From: Atopobium sp. UBA6362
GTDB taxonomy: Bacteria > Actinomycetota > Coriobacteriia > Coriobacteriales > Atopobiaceae
DNA length: 17,150 nucleotides
NCBI GenBank assembly: GCA_002440065.1
Contig: DJRK01000028.1
Location: 1 to 17,150 of the forward strand
Direction: 5' to 3'
Shown: in pieces, positions 15,607 through 17,150 of the stretch
How the letters are laid out: the number at the start of each line of letters is the position of its first letter
Position numbering within the stretch: position 1 is the stretch's first letter
The notes under the pieces: generated by a model
The model's database searches: none
Seen by the model: the letters and a program-made list of their open reading frames with translations, nothing else
Told to the model about the DNA's origin: nothing
Made by a program: the position numbers and the translations under genes

Positions 15607-17150
15607 CTAAAGGTTCGTGATGAACCAGTTGAGCGTGGTGTTGAACGCCCCGCCCACGACGTCTGCGGCGGCGGCGAGCCCATGGAGGCGGTTGTCGAAG
15701 AGCGTGCGCGAGCCCGAGGTCACCGTGAGGTCCTTGAACACGCCGTCGTAGACGTCGTCGGCGACGTTTCTCTGGCTGTAGCCCCAGCCGCCCCAGCTCG
15801 CGCCGAGGACCACGCCGCCTTCAGCCGTCACGTCGACGGGAACGGCACCGGTCACGTCGACGCCGTTCACGCAGACGCGCAGCTCGGAGCCGGAAAGGGC
15901 GACCTCGAGCCTCGTGCTCCCCTGGGCGTTTATCTGGATGTCGGGAACGTACTCCTCGGCGCCGTCCGCCACGCTGGTCGCCGCCTGGGACTTGACGTCG
16001 GAGGACTCGGAGTAGAAGAGCGCGGAATCCGCGGCGTTGCCGGCGAAGCGCCCGCGCATTGCGAGCTCGGCGGCAAGCGTGTCGCGCTTGTCCTCCTCGA
16101 CCGAGGTGCGCTCCGATACGGACACGAGGTCGTGCAGGTCAAGCTCATGGAGGTCGGACTTCTGGCCGTCTTGGCACTCCGACACCACGAGGTGGTTGTT
16201 CTGGAGCGAGACGCTCACGTACTCGGAAAGGTCGTCGTCGGCGCGCAGGTAGACCGTCTGGCTACCGACCACGTTGCCTTCCAAGTCGACGGAGACGTCG
16301 ACGTCGGCGGCGGAGGCGTCCTTCAGGCGCACGGTACCCTCGCCCTGCGGAACGCTCGTGACCACAAGGCTGTTCTTCTTGTACTCGACCGCCCCCGATC
16401 CCACGTCCCACGCGCCGGACTGCGCGGACTTTGAGGAGTCGTCGCCCTCATAGAACGAGATCTCGTCCTTCTGGTCGTCCGGGAGGTCGTCCTTGATGCG
16501 CATGAGCAGGTGGTTCGTGTTCCAGCTGGCCTGCGGCTGGATCCTCGTGAGGTCGTAGACGGAGGAATCGCGCGTGTTCAGGCTATAACCGTCGCGGTTG
16601 AAGTTCAGCGCAAAGTAATCCTTGATGTTACGCGCGTTCACGGCGCTCACGGACTCCGTGTTGCCGAAGCGCCCCGTGTTCGAGTGCATGATGCAGTAGA
16701 GATCGGGCAGATAACCGAGCTCATCGGTGTAGACGCTCTCCATCATCTTGTAGTCGCTCGAGACGCGCTCGTCCATCTGCTCGTCGGACTCGACGGGAAT
16801 CCGGTCCTCGTCGCGCAGGTAGTCCATGAGGTAATGGTTGTAGTCTCGCCCAAGGCAGCTCGAGACGCTCACGAACTCGTCGCTCGTCATCTGGTCGAGG
16901 TAGCGGCCGTAGCGGTCATAGGCGTTGATATAGGACAGGCGGTAGCCGTTCGTGCCGAGCTCCCAGAACCCGGAGTCCTTGAGCTCCTTCAGGTCCTTTG
17001 CCGAGAGGAACTTGGGGTCGCCCTCGGCGAACTTGTCCGCATAGCTCAGGATGGTCGCCTTGTAGTCGTACTTCTCGAGGATCTTCTGGGCAAAGAGGGC
17101 GGTGTCGCGGCGTCCGTCCTCGAACATGAGGAACAGCGCGTGGTCGGGAA
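15607..17150 (-). CDS. NodB/polysaccharide deacetylase-fold protein with beta-rich C-terminal half (5' end cut)
   Basis: The frame is open to the right edge, and the codons before the internal ATG at 17125-17127 read PDHALFL, continuing a hydrophobic strand, so the true start is outside the window. About 514 residues are visible. The first part resembles a NodB deacetylase: FLMFEDGRRDTALFA near 17131-17090, then ILEKYDYKATI and LKDSGFWELGTNGYR. FEDG replaces the usual FDDG, and the HxxxH metal motif that normally follows this strand is missing. The C-terminal half (roughly from 16400 to 15640) looks like one or two beta-sandwich, laminin-G-like carbohydrate-binding domains (GGVVLGASWGGWGYSQRNVA; VYDGVFKDLTVTSG). 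No membrane anchor is visible at the C terminus. The gene pairs with the GH18 lipoprotein, recalling deacetylase/hydrolase pairs of exopolysaccharide systems. Activity is doubtful. Confidence 0.72.
   Translation of the reverse strand, partial: PDHALFLMFEDGRRDTALFAQKILEKYDYKATILSYADKFAEGDPKFLSAKDLKELKDSGFWELGTNGYRLSYINAYDRYGRYLDQMTSDEFVSVSSCLGRDYNHYLMDYLRDEDRIPVESDEQMDERVSSDYKMMESVYTDELGYLPDLYCIMHSNTGRFGNTESVSAVNARNIKDYFALNFNRDGYSLNTRDSSVYDLTRIQPQASWNTNHLLMRIKDDLPDDQKDEISFYEGDDSSKSAQSGAWDVGSGAVEYKKNSLVVTSVPQGEGTVRLKDASAADVDVSVDLEGNVVGSQTVYLRADDDLSEYVSVSLQNNHLVVSECQDGQKSDLHELDLHDLVSVSERTSVEEDKRDTLAAELAMRGRFAGNAADSALFYSESSDVKSQAATSVADGAEEYVPDIQINAQGSTRLEVALSGSELRVCVNGVDVTGAVPVDVTAEGGVVLGASWGGWGYSQRNVADDVYDGVFKDLTVTSGSRTLFDNRLHGLAAAADVVGGAFNTTLNWFITNL

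Overview
The window is a GC-rich stretch of an actinobacterial chromosome in which every supportable gene is on the minus strand, so transcription runs from right to left. The gene set and order (mreB-mreC-mreD-PBP2-rodA followed by a TIGR03960-type B12/radical SAM protein), the GC content and the frequent GTG/TTG starts suggest the class Coriobacteriia (Collinsella/Olsenella/Atopobium relatives). This assignment rests on family knowledge; no 16S or other marker is present.

Layout in transcription order. (1) At the right edge is a two-gene envelope-glycan module: a 5'-truncated NodB-like (polysaccharide deacetylase-fold) protein with a beta-rich C-terminal half, then a Tat-signal lipoprotein of the GH18 type. 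(2) After a short gap with a clear intrinsic terminator comes an 803-residue cation-transporting P-type ATPase resembling the CtpE group. The terminator sits directly in front of the ATPase ribosome binding site, and its loop is complementary to that site. (3) Next is a membrane-anchored double zinc-ribbon protein of unknown function. (4) A candidate extended -10 promoter precedes a long, tightly packed run: cyclophilin-type peptidyl-prolyl isomerase, a TPR/transmembrane protein, mreB, mreC, mreD, mrdA (PBP2), rodA, a DUF697-like protein, and finally the radical SAM protein, which runs off the left edge.

The core of the window is the elongasome (rod complex). MreB is the cytoplasmic actin-like scaffold, MreC and MreD connect it to the periplasmic side, RodA is the SEDS glycosyltransferase and PBP2 its cognate transpeptidase. 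Spacings are 2 to 50 bp and several Shine-Dalgarno sequences overlap the preceding stop codon, so these genes are probably one transcription unit. The TPR and DUF697-like proteins embedded in the run are candidates for accessory envelope factors.

Main oddities: mreB is split by a single-base frameshift at about 8190-8196; PBP2 has an extra N-terminal membrane segment; the NodB-like protein lacks the usual metal-binding histidine motif; the P-type ATPase has Gln instead of Glu in the helix-4 PEGL-type motif; and the ATPase leader could form competing structures. I see no CRISPR array, insertion sequence, tRNA or rRNA, and no gene-free stretch longer than 300 bases (the longest, 11826-11987, is 162 bases with no convincing terminator or promoter).
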